From: Diphasiastrum complanatum
Lineage: Eukaryota > Streptophyta > Lycopodiopsida > Lycopodiales > Lycopodiaceae
DNA length: 40,568 nt
NCBI GenBank assembly: GCA_029204225.1
Contig: MU835259.1
Location: forward strand, 1-40,568
Direction: 5' to 3'
Shown here: piece after piece, positions 1-12,200 of the stretch
Layout: each line of letters begins with the position of its first letter
Numbering within the stretch: position 1 is the stretch's first letter
Notes under the pieces: generated by a model
What the model was told of the DNA's origin: nothing
What the model saw: only the letters and a program-made list of their open reading frames with translations
Databases searched by the model: none
Made by a program: the position numbers and the translations under genes

Positions 1-346
1 TATATGAGAGAGCTATGTCATGGGGCGTTTGATAGGGATATGTTCAGAGACTGGAGGATTGTCCCTATCACTGAAAAGCGCCGGTCATAAATGATTTAAA
101 GAGACGATTCCCTAATCCCCGTGAGCACACCTTCAATGATAAAGTAATGATAGATAGGATGCACATGCTTCATGTCCCCATAGCGATCTCTTGTCAGGGA
201 GGCCGTAAAGGACAGGAGAGTAGACTCGCATGATACCTGAGGAGGTGTGGAGCAAGCGGTCTCATAGTGTCGAGATTTTCCAGAGAAATTTTGGCAGCTG
301 AGACCGCATCCCAAAGGGCGTTTGTCAAAGTCAGGCCTCACATCTT

Positions 347-370
347 GGGGGGGGGGGGGGGGGGGGGGGG
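347..370. repeat. G24 homopolymer tract
   Basis: An uninterrupted run of 24 guanines lies about 160 bases before the first exon-like segment described below. Runs this long are rare in nuclear DNA, can form stacked G-quadruplexes, and are prone to replication slippage and sequencing error. The exact length is therefore uncertain. Confidence 0.95.
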
Positions 371-531
371 CAAAGTCCTTCCATCAATACTTTTTGAGCT
401 TTTATTTTGAATATACATTTTCAAAAATTTTAAATTACACTAAAAAATACATTAAAGAAATAAAATTAGTGAAAAAGATATTTTGTGTGAATTTGTGTCG
501 TTACTAAACTTGCATGTTGTTACTTGTGTAG

Positions 532-1246
532 TTATCATGTGTGGGTCGTGAGTATACTCGTTCGGAGTATAAATATGCGTACGTACATGGTTCTCGTGAA
601 CTTTTCGAGCTCCTTGCCTAAAATCCAGATGTTTTTATAAATTGGGAGGCAGCTCGGGTAATTATAATAAATGTTTTTGTTATGTCAACTTTCAACAAGA
701 AAGAATAATTCACGTATTATACAATAATGTTGAAATTGATATTTATTAATCTTCTTACTCTCTTCTATAGGAGGCACACGAGAGTCCTAGGGAAGAGCAT
801 CAGAGGCAGGAGGAGAGGTCGGAGGACGAGCCCACACACGTCTGCACATTATCTCTCATTTGATTTCCCTCTTGATAAATCATATATTGTGTTCATATAT
901 TTGTATTATGTTTTTCACATGTAAAGTCCTCACTTAGGTATCAATTAGTTAAAAAAGAACTCATACTATCTTCTGTTTTTGCAGCCGGAGCACAAAGAGA
1001 GCGAGGAGGAGGTATTGTACCTTTTCTCTCTCCACCATTTTTCTCCCCTAAATCATTTCTCATTGTATCTCTTTTCTCTATCTATCTTTTCTAAACACGT
1101 TGGTAAACTAACACAAGCTCTATTATTTTGTAATTATGCAGGAGTCTATAATTAGAGGCGACAGGGCGGTGTCGCTCACCCGTTCTGCTTCAACTCGCTC
1201 GGCGTGGCAAAAGCAACCACTTAGGAGAAATAGGAGTCATAGATAG
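532..1246 (+). pseudogene. Tail of an unidentified multi-exon gene or pseudogene (four exons)
   Basis: Four exon-like blocks (532-657, 771-839, 985-1011, 1142-1246) are each preceded by AG and, except the last, followed by GT. All have lengths divisible by three, so they join in phase 0. The joined reading begins LSCVGREYTRSEY, passes NPDVFINWEAAR, becomes a Glu/Arg-rich acidic stretch (EAHESPREEHQRQEERSEDE), and ends in a basic Ser/Arg tail (RSASTRSAW, then RRNRSHR) at TAG 1244-1246. An in-frame TAA at 619-621 breaks the first block, so this copy is probably dead or that exon is misdrawn. Earlier exons would lie before the window; bases 1-90 also read YMRELCHGAFDRDMFRDW before a stop. I do not recognise the family. 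A charged C-terminal tail of a domesticated transposase or mobile-domain protein is possible but unproven. The splice pattern is seen directly; gene status is inference. Confidence 0.45.
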
Positions 1247-1837
1247 AGTTATTTAGTCTGTGGGCATTATTAAGACAACATGTAAGATATGTATTCGATA
1301 TGCTTCTGCACAAAATATAAATAAGAGATATCATTTAAACTCATGATTGGAATGTAATTGCAAATGTTTAGATCCATTACATTTTTGGAAAGCATATGTT
1401 TTTTAATGAAATAGCAATAATAATAATGATAGGGATATGTATTGTTGATTATAGATAGTTTAAATTGTTAATCTAAACTTCTTCTTTTTTTTCAGTTGAG
1501 CTTATTCACCAAGCAAGTGTAAATAAGCAAGTACAAATAAAACGATCATACCTCTCACTTCCCTACCCTCCCTCTCCTACCTTTCTTCCCTACCTCCCTC
1601 CTTCCCACGCCCTCCCCTCTCCCCTACTCTCCTGCCATGCCGCCGAAGTGAGTCTTTAGGCACCTGCAAGGGAGTAGACAATAGCTTCCATTGTTTCTCT
1701 TATCGCAAGGAAGTTGGATGAGGATAGGTCTTGCTTATCAAATCTCAAATTGGCCTTGGAAAAAAACTTGTAGGAAAATCTTAAGAATGAAAAAACTTGC
1801 AGAATAATTTTTATAATGAAAATTTTGGCTCATTGGT
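1247..1837. other. AT-rich spacer with a pyrimidine tract; no gene seen
   Basis: This follows the last exon-like block. It is AT-rich with one strongly C/T-rich stretch at about 1550-1640. No convincing open frame, RNA gene or element boundary is visible. Any 3' untranslated region of the upstream pseudogene would lie here. Confidence 0.5.
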
Positions 1838-1948
1838 TTTTCGCAATTTCTGCAATGACGATAGAAATTGCAGACAATTTTCTGCAATTTCTACCATAAC
1901 GGTATAAATTGCGGAATTTTTTCCGCAATTTTTTGGCTTTTTTCACAA
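1838..1948. repeat. Cluster of alternating inverted GCAATTT repeats (hairpins)
   Basis: Perfect inverted repeats sit back to back. 1862-1874 pairs with 1881-1893 (13 bp, 6-base loop), and 1906-1916 pairs with 1921-1931 (11 bp, 4-base loop). GCAATTTCT at 1843-1851 can also pair with AGAAATTGC at 1864-1872. All arms share the core GCAATTT or its complement, so several alternative cruciforms or hairpins are possible. The next similar motif (CACAATTTTT) is degenerate. No protein is encoded here. It may be the end region of the gypsy-like element whose gag follows at 3410. Confidence 0.8.
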
Positions 1949-2233
1949 TTTTTGCCACTAGTATAGCTGCATTTTAGCTATTTCTTGCTTTCTGGAGTAG
2001 TCTTAGGTAGATTTTTGGGTGTTCAGAGTTAGTCTTCTATATTTCTCTATGTTTGGACTGTTCACAGCTAGCGGAGGAGGTGTGAGAGGGTAGAGGAGGC
2101 CCTGAATAGCCTCTAAGGGCTTGAAACCCAAACTAACTAGTAAAAAAACCAAAAAAAAAAAAAACACATCAATTTGCATTTTGGAGAGAAAAAGAGCCCA
2201 ATTTCTCATCAGATTTTATTTTCTCCAAAACTA

Positions 2234-3034
2234 TTGAGAGTTAACCCTCGCACGACTGGCAGCAGCTCCAAGGTACTGTTTTAGACCTGCATAGAAGCCT
2301 ATGAGAGTTAGTTCCAAGCAGATTGCAAAAATCAGAAAAAAAAAATCATAAAAAATTCAAAAAATCTTTGAAAAAATCCAAAAAAATACAAATCTTCACC
2401 AAAACTCTCGTAGAGCTCTCTGAAGTTCCATCTCAATGAGACCAGGACACATAAAAACTTGCGAGAGTTAGTTCACTATCTAAGTGCATGTGCGAGAGTA
2501 GTGGAAAAAAGACGACAAAATACCAAAGAACCCTTGCAGACATTAAAATTTTTAGTTCTAGTGGGCAAGAACCCTCGCAGAGAATTCTAAAGTTTCATCT
2601 CAGTGAGACCAGGACACATAAGAGCCTGCGAGAGTTAGTTTGATTCTAGTGAGTAGAAATTTGGGTTTAAGTGTTAAAAAGTCACTAAAAAGTGAAGATC
2701 CAACAAATCCTTCCAGAAAGAACTCTCGCAGACTATTTCAATCGATTCAAAATGTCAATTTTCATAAGTGATAAAGCCTACGAGAGTTAGTACTGAGAAT
2801 TGGTGAAGATCAAGCCAAAATAGTGGTTTTGAATCCTCGCAAACAGTGAAATTTCCACTTCTTGCGAGAGTTAACTCTTGCTAAAAATTCCAGAGTCAGA
2901 TCTGAGCCAGATTCATCTCATGTGATCCTTGCGAGGGTTACTTCCCAAAAATCTAAGAGATATCAAAGTTTTCTATCTGCAAAACAACTAAATAACCCTC
3001 GCACAGCCAACCCTTGCACCAGATAACCCTCACA
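2234..3034. repeat. Array of alternating inverted decamers (AACYCTYGCA / TGCGAGRGTT)
   Basis: About 18 copies of a 10-base motif occur in 800 bp on both strands. Forward-type AACYCTYGCA copies start near 2243, 2403, 2529, 2570, 2721, 2832, 2873, 2994, 3009 and 3025. Reverse-type TGCGAGRGTT copies start near 2234, 2301, 2460, 2491, 2627, 2779, 2863 and 2930. The types largely alternate, and some pairs touch and form near-palindromes (2234-2252 and 2863-2882). A larger unit is visible: a block around 2425-2472 recurs about 167 bp later at 2592-2639, including the shared string GAGACCAGGACACATAA. The array ends about 375 bp before a gypsy gag start, so it may lie in that element's leader. No open frame spans it, and the function is unknown. 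Confidence 0.85.
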
Positions 3035-3409
3035 TACTAGATCAGTGGAAAGATCTACACCAGAGCCAGCTATTATCAAAATCTCAGGTCAATCAGTGCA
3101 AGGAGTAAAAAGTTATCAAGGAAAAACCACCGTACAATGTCTGAATTTCACTTAAGGCCAATCAGATTGATCAAATCCTTAAGCTCCAGAGGCATCTCAT
3201 TATACAAGCAAGATCCAACTATTTTGGACCCCACCATCAGATGAATCTGAGATCTGGATGATCAGTAGCAATAAGGACAGCAAATCAAGCACCACACCTT
3301 CCCAGATTAGTAGCTGCGCAACAAGAGACAGAATCAGAACCAATGCCAGTGGATCCAATGGGTCAACTCGTACCTGTCGCTCCCTTGCAAGCAGTTCACA
3401 GAGCACCAG

Positions 3410-3901
3410 ATGGAGATACCAAAATACGACGGAACATCAGATCCCATCCGCTTCCTCCAGATCTACGAACAAGCTTGTGAAATCTATGGTGAACGGACAT
3501 CTGCAAAAAAGTTGATGTTGTTTCCCATGTCTCTAGTAGAGGTGGCTCAAGATTGGTTTTTCAACCTATCAGAGGAAGAGAAATAAACCTGGGAAGCGGT
3601 TAAAGCGGCTCTCATCACACGTTTTAAACCAAGGAAGTTCCTAGAAGACTTGTTTCTCCTGCTTAGCAAGGTCAAGATGGAAAAAAGAGAAAGGTTCGAG
3701 GACTATATTGAAAGGGTCAAACATCTAAGATCCGAGTGCAATGCGGCCCTAACTCCCGATCATGCGGTGATCATGTGGTTCCTAGCAGGACTACCACAGA
3801 GCATCAGGAGAGAACTGAAACAACGGGAGCAGTACACTACTCTGGAAGAAGCTATGGAGGATGCCATCAGGGAAGAGGATGATGGTAGAGAGAATACATA
3901 A
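3410..3901 (+). pseudogene. Ty3/gypsy gag fragment (Retrotrans_gag domain) with one stop
   Basis: The frame reads MEIPKYDGTSDPIRFLQIYE at its start, then DWFFNLSEEEK, TWEAVKAALITRF, RERFEDYIERVKHLRSEC and FLAGLPQSIRREL. This is the order and spacing of the capsid-like Retrotrans_gag domain of plant Ty3/gypsy elements, which coats element RNA in cytoplasmic particles. The 164-codon frame is open from ATG 3410 to TAA 3899-3901 except for one TAA at 3584-3586, so decay is light. The 5' part of gag lies in another frame upstream (PMPVDPMGQLVPVAPLQ), indicating a frameshift near 3400. After 3901 only degenerate traces remain; no clear zinc knuckle, protease or polymerase follows. It differs from the two gypsy copies further right, which have a different gag. 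I see no LTRs or PBS for this element. Confidence 0.8.
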
Positions 3902-6217
3902 TTCAGAAAAGAAGAAAGTAGATGAAATTGTTTTCAAGGTGGTACTTAGAAAAACTCAGCTAAGATAACAATTATGGGTATTCCAACAAGCGATGCACCA
4001 CTGCTTACAAGTACACTCATTGGGGGAATAAAGATAATGGAGAATCGCTTTTAGGTGTCGCACATTCCACACTTTTGAACAATGATGTGATACATTAAAA
4101 TGGTATCGTATTTAGCAATTTACTTCGGGACGGTTTATGCAAGTTGGCACAACCATAAAAAATGAGATTTTGAAAATCACTAATGTATCATTGGCAATGT
4201 AGGAAACCATCAGTATGAAAATAGAATAACATAGATAATCGATTTTGTAGCTTCTATTGCCAATGGTATGTTGTACCTGAATTAGCATCTTACAATTCAT
4301 GACAACAATGATCACAATGGCGCTCACCGACAACCATAAGAAAGGCTTAAAACCAAAACCCATGTGTGGATTTACATCTTTTTTCTTTCCCTATAAGCTA
4401 TTTTGCATGTTGTTTGAACTTTATAATAGTTACTAGAGTGTTTTGCCTTAAACTTTTAGAAGGTACACCTTATATTCGAATTCCCATACCTATTCGTAAC
4501 AAAAACAAAAGAATGGCGAGGTCCACATTAAAACATAGATTTTTGTTGCTAAAAGATTTCATTGCTCCCAAGTTCATGATAGAAACTTGGAAGGCTATTC
4601 TTGATATATTCCAATCAATATCTTACAATTTTTCTTTTTTTGTGCTAATGGCCAATTTTTTTTTTTATAGTTTAGTTAGTATTAAATGATCTCAAAAATC
4701 AATGAATGCATCAGAAGAACGACGTATTGGTAAACTGGAACGAGGCAAAAATAACATTGCATAGAGGCTAGAGCCATATTGATCCAGTTAATTATAGAGA
4801 TAGAAATATTGTTGGCACTGTATAATGTACTCATATTTTGTTGAGCACGTCACATTTTTGTCACAAAATCTGAGATGGGTGCTTATGATTCATAATTGTT
4901 GTCAATTTGTTGTCATTCAATACGGTTCCATGTGATTTCATTTCACATATAATACAGAAATAGAGATGTTCCATAAAGAATCACTTAATGGCCAAAATTG
5001 GGCCGCACTCCTCTTGGAACTCTGAACAAACTAGATAAGTGAATTGGTCTTGAAAACACCTTTAATCTGATACCCATATTGGCACCCCCCCAAAAAAAAA
5101 CAAACAAAAAAAACTGTGTTCCGGGAAGCCCTAATTAGATTTCCCAGAACGGAATGTGCAACATAGAAATTTCCAACGAATGATCCACATCCAATAAAAT
5201 TTCCAATGCACCTAAAGAACATACATACACATACGATCATGATTTTATACTACCAACTACTAATTTTGTTATGATAAAAGTTAAACCGATACACCAAATC
5301 TCAATAATAAGTCCGATATATACTGACCATATGCCAAGATCTAACAAATTAAGGTTGTCTCTTAACAAATTTGATGAGTAGAAATCATAATTGATGCTCA
5401 AAGGATTCATGGAATCTTAGTGGGAACTCAAGCAAAAGTACATTCCAAATAGTGGAGCCAAAACCTCAAACTAGTATAAACACTGTAACAATAGTGTTAG
5501 TGTATTACCTACTCAAGCTAGTGAGAAAAAAAAGGATTTCACATTATCGAAGGAGCAAGATCTTCCAAAAAATCTAAAAGCTTGTTTGAGATGACCTATA
5601 GATCTAGAGAACATATTTCTTTGTGCTTGGCACAACGTGATATGATATTTTGTTGATATACTTAAAGTCCTCTTAACATCAGCATGACCAATTATACATA
5701 TCATTGAGCATAGAACACTCCAAAGAATATGATAAGCTCACTTCATCATAAGTATAGGATATAAGCTACAGTTAGACCCAAATAGGGCATAACATATTTT
5801 CATGGCTGGAGAGGCATGCAACTCTTAATTACCTGCAGATTAAGAAAGGCAGCCCCACTAATAAGACAACACACCCAAGTTCTACAAGTAAAAATGCTCT
5901 CTAAAGATCAACAAGTACAAGTGGACCTTAAGGCTAAATGGGATATACCAAGATATATACCTTCCTTACCTGCTCTTGGCACAGAGGAACTATTTGTTCA
6001 ATTCAAGTTTGTTGATGACGAAAACCAACAATAACATATTTACTTTGCGGATATGCATGCACCCAATTGAATGTTATATAGCACACCTTCCTTAGTCCAC
6101 AGTATTGATCCATCATTAATTGACTTCCGCAATGCTTTAGTAAAACACTATGCTGGCATAGATATGCCCATCAGTGCTTCTAACTGTAGCAGGCTTTTCT
6201 ACTTTGTGGTTTACGGT
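3902..6217. other. Gene-poor spacer between gypsy gag and the 3' end of the NET gene
   Basis: About 2.3 kb of AT-rich sequence with only short, unrelated open frames on both strands, none with a recognisable domain or codon pattern. The first 100 bases may be decayed gag. The last few hundred bases, read on the minus strand, should hold the 3' untranslated region of the NET gene, whose stop is at 6218-6220. I did not find a clean AATAAA there, so the polyadenylation site is not assigned. Confidence 0.5.
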
Positions 6218-9200
6218 TCAAGCCAAGATGTACCTTTCCTGTCTGGTTGACTTTGCTCGAGGCCTGAACAATAAACTTCTCAGGCTTGAGTTGGTGGTTC
6301 GTCCCTGTCCATGGACATTCACCTTTACAGACTCAAGACTTTCTTCCAGCCATCTGTTTTTGTCGTTCAGAAAGTCCATTGAGATACACAACTGCCTTAT
6401 AGCCTCCCTTTTCTCTTCGGCTCTGTCATCTATGACATCCTTTTGCTTCTTGTTTTCCACTTGTAAGCAATCCAAATTCTTCTGCAAGTCCCTAACATGT
6501 ACACTGACCTCCTCAGTTTTCTTATGGTGATCTTCAATTAGAGCCTGAGCTTCATTCTGGAGTTTCCTGACCACCTCTCTCAACCTGGACACTTCTGCCT
6601 CCCTCTCACTGAGTGCTTGCTCGGCAACAGCTTTCTGCTCAGACATACTGCTGATGTCATCCCTAAGCTTCTGGTTTTTCTCTCTTAAACCAGAAATTTC
6701 GGCTCTCATGAACCTTAAAAGTGTCATAGATGTCTTTCTCTGCTTTGCCCCAGCTTCAATATCAATAGAAAGATCATAATTTTGCTTCTGTGAAGCATGC
6801 AACTTTTCTTCCAAATCTTGGACCAGGTTGGATTTAACCTTGAGGTCCTCCCCCAAATTTTGAAGATCTGTTTGTAAGTGACTGATAGACTTGTCTAGTT
6901 CAAATGATAGTTGAACATGAGCTTTGATCTGTTCAAGAAGCACATGCTTCTCCTGTTTCAAGTTAGAAACTTCGAGTTCAAGTTGCTCGATTTGTGAAAC
7001 TTTCTCTAGAAGCTCATCTTCGAGCTTCTTCTTCTCTTCTTTGGAGACCAGAAGTTCTTCTTGCATCTTCTGGATTGTCTGCTCTGCATTATGACTACCA
7101 GTCAAATACGCTTGAGAATCTTTACTCAGCTTGTTGTTTGTATCCTTTAGATCCAACAGTCTAATTTGCAGCTCTTGAAGCTCATTCTCATGCTTTTGCT
7201 CCTCCACAGATGCCACCTGTAATCGTTCTTCAAGGACATGATTTTGAGACTGCAGGTTCTGAACCTCTTCCTGCAAATCTTCAATTTGCCTTGACCTTAA
7301 CTGAACATCATCATCCAAGGCCTGCTTCAGCCTTTCCAACCTAGTAAACTCTTCTTCAATCTTGTTCATGTTAGTGGTGCCACATGCGATCTGCTCAGTA
7401 AGTTTCAAATTTTCTGCTTGAAGACGGCAAACTTCCTCTTGAAGATCTTGAGCTCTCAGAACTGTAGAGTTTAATTCCTCATTGCTTTTTCTGTTGTTTT
7501 CTGCCAAATCCTCTTTCTCCTTCTGTAAGCCATCCAGCGCTTCCTGGAGCTTCTGCAATTTTTCATTCTGCACTTGAATCTGTGCTGTCCCAGTTTCAAG
7601 GCTAGTGCTCAGCTGCTGTTTTACCATCTCTAGATTGTGAAGCTCTTCATTTACTTTGCTAGCCTCAGCCAGCAAGGATGCTAATTCCAGGCCTGAGGTC
7701 TTTTTCTCAGCTACCAGACCTGATACTTCTTCTTCAAGTTCAATGGTGCGGGAAGATTTAACGGACAGCTCTTTCAAGATTCTTTTCCTCTCTTCTTCTA
7801 AGAACAGAAAATCTTCCTGCAGTTTACTGATCTTTTGCAAATTACTGTTCTGCTCCTCTGCTACATTGTTGTACTTTTTGGTCAAGGAGCTATTTTCTTC
7901 TTGTGAAAACAAAAGCTCTTGCTGAAGTTTCTGTACCTCATCATCTTTTTGGTGCAACATGTCAGACTCGAATTTGAGGTTACTTCCAAGGTCGATATTA
8001 TTTTGCTGCAATTCATTTAGTTCTTCTTCAAGTTTTGTTATGGTTTTCGCTTGCAGAGCAAACTCCTCGCTAAGCCTAATCCTTTCTAGTTCTATAGCTG
8101 ACATATCATATTCTATTTTCTTTTGACGAGCAATCCCAGCCAGGAGCTCTTGGTTAGTTCTGGTTTTGTCCTCATTCAACTGGGATATTTCAAGCCGCAA
8201 TTGCCTCACTAAATCATCAAGGATGCCATGCTCAATAATGCCCCTCTGAAGTTCATTTTGAAGGGACTGCTTGTCTTGCTCAAAATTGACCAACTTTTCG
8301 CTTAAATTGTGAAGGTCAGCTTCAAGGATGCTAACCCGCTCATGTTCTACAGTAAGCTGACAGCTCAATTTCAGTTCCATTTCATGTGATATAGTGAATT
8401 TCTCACCCAGCTCCTTGTTCTCCTGTTGTTGGTAGTGAATCTCACTCTGATATTGTTGCAACTCCTCTTTCTGTTTCTGATTTTCATGACAAAGGCACTT
8501 GTGCTCCTCTTGTAGCTGAACTGCAATCTGCTCTACTCTTTGAACTTCACACTCATAAAATTTAGACCGCTCTCCTTCAGAATTTAATCGAAAGGTCAAT
8601 TCTTCATTTTGCTTCTGCAAGTTCTGAAAATCTTCTTGAAAATTAGTGGCCTGAACATTGAGGGATGCAGTTTGATCTGTCCAAGACTGCTTCTCTGCGA
8701 GCAAGCATGATAGTTCTCCCTCTAATTTCTGCAAACTGGCAGATCTAGCTAATAACTCTTCTTCCACAGCCTTGTTCTTATTCTCCAGCTTTAATAACTC
8801 TACTTGAAGCTGATTTATCTTCTCGGTTAGAGTATTGTGCTCTCCAACCCGACTTTGAAGTTCATTTGTCAGCAGGCTATTTGCTTCTAGCAAGGTAGAC
8901 AGCTGTTTTTGAAGCCTTTGAATCTCAAGTTCCTTGTGCTGCAAAGTCTCAAAATCAGCTTGCTGTTTACATGTGAGATCTATTGTGCGTGCTTGGAGTG
9001 AGTGTAATTCCTCTTGCAGTTTCTGGACTTGGTCAGCATCAAGTGCCAAACTTTTACTTAAATTTTTTTTGTCTGCATTGAGCTGACTTATCTTCTCGGT
9101 CATAGTATCGTGCTCTGCAGCCCAACTTTGAAGCTTATTTGTCAGCAGGCCATTTGCTTTTAGCGATGTAGACAACTCCTTTTGAAGCCTTTGAATCTCA

Positions 9201-12200
9201 CATTCCTTGTGTTGCAAAGTCTCAAAATCAGCTTGCTGTTTACATGTGAGATCTGTTGTGTGTGCTTGGAGTGAGTGAAATTCCTCTCGCAGTTTCTGGA
9301 CTTGGTCAACGTGGAGTGCCAAACTTTCACTTAAAAGGATCTTGCTTTCATTGAGATTGGATGCATCTTCTTCCAGTTTCTTGATAGAAGTGAGCCCTTC
9401 ATGAACTTGGGTTTCAAGTTCACCTTTTCCTTGAGTGACTTTTGCAATTTCCCCTCTTAGTGTAATTGTGGATGCTTCGAGTAGCCTATAGTCATTGATC
9501 CTTGTGTCAAGTTCAATTTCCAACCTGCTTTTCTCTTCCTGATTCCTGAGCAACTCTTGCCTCAAAGACTGAACTTCGGTTTGCACTCCTTTGACAGCTT
9601 CTGTCTCCATCTGTAGTGATTTTTCTAAGGTCTTGTTTTCTGACTGCAAATCGAGAACTTGCTTCTGGAACGTGGAGATGTGCTCAAGTTTCAAAGAAAG
9701 ATCCTCATTTAAGACAGCTTTCTCGGTTGTTATCTTTGAAAGTTCCCCTTTAAGTTTGTCCGTCAATGAGACTGTAAGTGACATATCCTCCTGCAATCTA
9801 CTATACAAGTCTTGCACATTATAGAAATTGTTCTCTAACTCACCTGTCCTGTTTAGAACAGCTCTATACTCTTCAGAGAGTCTGCTATACTCTGAACTTA
9901 AATAGCCATTCTCTCCTTGGATTTCCTTCAAGGCTTGCTGCATCTTATCATGCTCCTCAGTCCTGGTTATGTAATTGCTTGCCAACTTCAAGTTCTTCTT
10001 TTCAAGTTCAAGCAGCTTATGTTTCAACTGCTCAGAATCAGCTTCCTGAACTTTTGTGTGCTCGGTTTCAGACAAAATTCTAGCCTCCATTTCCTGCTTT
10101 TCCTCTTCCAGCCTGTCACATTTGTTCTGTAACTCAGTAGCAGAAAGATTATCTCTTTCAATCTCATCAGCAAGTACTTTTTTTTCTGCAATCAAGCGAG
10201 ATCTTGAAATTTCAAGTTCAAATTTGAGTGCTTCCATAACTAACAGCGCTTGTTTTGAGTGTTCACTTTGCTCAAGCAGCTCTGAAATCTTTTCCTGCAG
10301 CTTATGGACCTGTTTGAGAGCATTTTCACGGTCATCATTGTTTCTTTGAAAATTCTCTGACAGGGTTTTGTTCTCACTTTGCATTTCAAAGTACCGCTGC
10401 TGTATGTCTTTCAGCTTGAGCTCATTCGTTTGACATAGTTCAAGTTCAATATCAAGCTTGTGCCTCAGGGCTTCATTATCTCCTTGCAATTCAACAATAA
10501 CCTGCTGAAACTTGCCAATTTCATGTTTTTGAGAAAGAATCTGTTTGTCAAGGGATTCTTTATGGTATTTTACGTTAAAGAGCTCGTCCTCGATTGTTTT
10601 TAAAAGATGAACCTGCTCCCCGAGCTGCTTGATCTCTTCTTGTAGACTGGAATTGTTTTGCTGGAGTTCTTTGATCAGATTCTCAGCTAGATGATAATCA
10701 TTAAAAACTCTTTCATATTTCTCAGTTAATGCACGTTTTTCCTCATTTAACTGTAGCAAGTCTTGCTGAAGACTTTTAGCCATCTCTTCTTCAACTTTCA
10801 ATACGTTGGAAGAATCATGTAGCCGGCATTCCAGCTGTTTCTCTTTCTCTTGTAGGTTGGAGATTGTACTTTGTAAGTTGATCAGCTCTTTAGTGCCCGC
10901 ATTGGCTTCATCAGCAAGGACCTGTTTTTCCATCTCCAAGTTTCTTACAAGTTCTTTGAGTTCTTCAATGTCTCTCTTGTTATCTTCCAACCTAGAGAGC
11001 TCCTCCTGCATCCTCTGGGCCTCTTTTTCTTTCTCCTGAAATTGCTCATTCTCATGCTGGCACTTCAATTCAAGTGTCTCATTTTGATCTAGAAGATCAG
11101 ATACTCGTATCTTTGAGTTGCTTATTTCTTCAATAAGGGATCCAACCTGAACCTCAAGAACATCGTTAGCATTTCTCAAAAGTGACATTTCGGTCTCAAG
11201 TTCCTTTACACGTGCTGCTTCACCCAGTGCCGAGTTAGAAAGGCCATTGTGATCTTCCTGCAGCTTTCTGAACCTTTCATCGAGGACATGATGCTCACTG
11301 ACGACCTTGTCACAATGCTCTTTCAACTTTTGATACTCTTTACTAGATCCCAAAAACACATGTTGCAGCTTCTGAAGCTCCTCTGTTAGACTAAACTTAT
11401 TCTCAGCCCCAACCTTGTCTCCATTGTTGTGCCATGGTTCTACATCTTTTATGAAGGACGTTTCCTGATGTATATTCTTTAGCTGGTTCATCCCACTGCT
11501 AACCTCCTCCCTAAGCATTTCAGTCTCCTTTTCCATCACCAAAAGCTTCTTTTCGATCTCGCTCACCTGTTCAACTTTTGCACTCACTTCAAGTTTATGT
11601 TTCTTGTTTTCTTCCTTTGTCTTATAGAGCTCTGTTTCAATTATGACTAGTTCGTCTTGGACTCTATTCAGGGATGTAGACCCTATTGCCACATCTTCAA
11701 TTAGCTTGTCCCTTTGTTCCTTCAGGCAACGAACTTCTTCTTGTAACACTTTAATTTCGGCTTCTAGCAATTTCACTCGATCAATGCTGATGTTGAGCTG
11801 ACTCCCTAGTTGTGTTTCTTCCTCTTGCACCCTTTGTATTGTTCCTTCCAGGTTAGTGATCATTTTGATTCCAAATGCAGCCTCGCTTGCAAGTGATACA
11901 TTTTCACTTTGCAAAAGGGATATCTCTTTCTGAAGTTTCTCCATATCTGCAAGCTTCACTGAAACATCCTCTCTGAACCTATTATTTTCCTCCTTGATTA
12001 AAACAACTTCTTTCTGCAGCTCAAAGAGCTCATTTCCAAGCACTTCATACGTTTCTTTACCTTTCTGAAGCTCCTCTGTCAACAACTGTTTCTCCGCCTG
12101 AGATCTCAATAAAGTTTGTTTCAGATCTTGCACTTCATTTTTAAATCTTTGAGCTTCTGCAGCTTCAACTGATAGTTCCTCTCTGAGTCCAATTTTCTCT

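Noticed and set aside
2234-3034. CRISPR array
   Set aside because: Repeats are 10 bases, alternate in orientation, and spacing is irregular; the genome is eukaryotic.
4366-4689. 107-codon plus-strand frame, hydrophobic
   Set aside because: AT-rich sequence with Phe/Leu-rich random composition, no family resemblance and no splice or promoter context.
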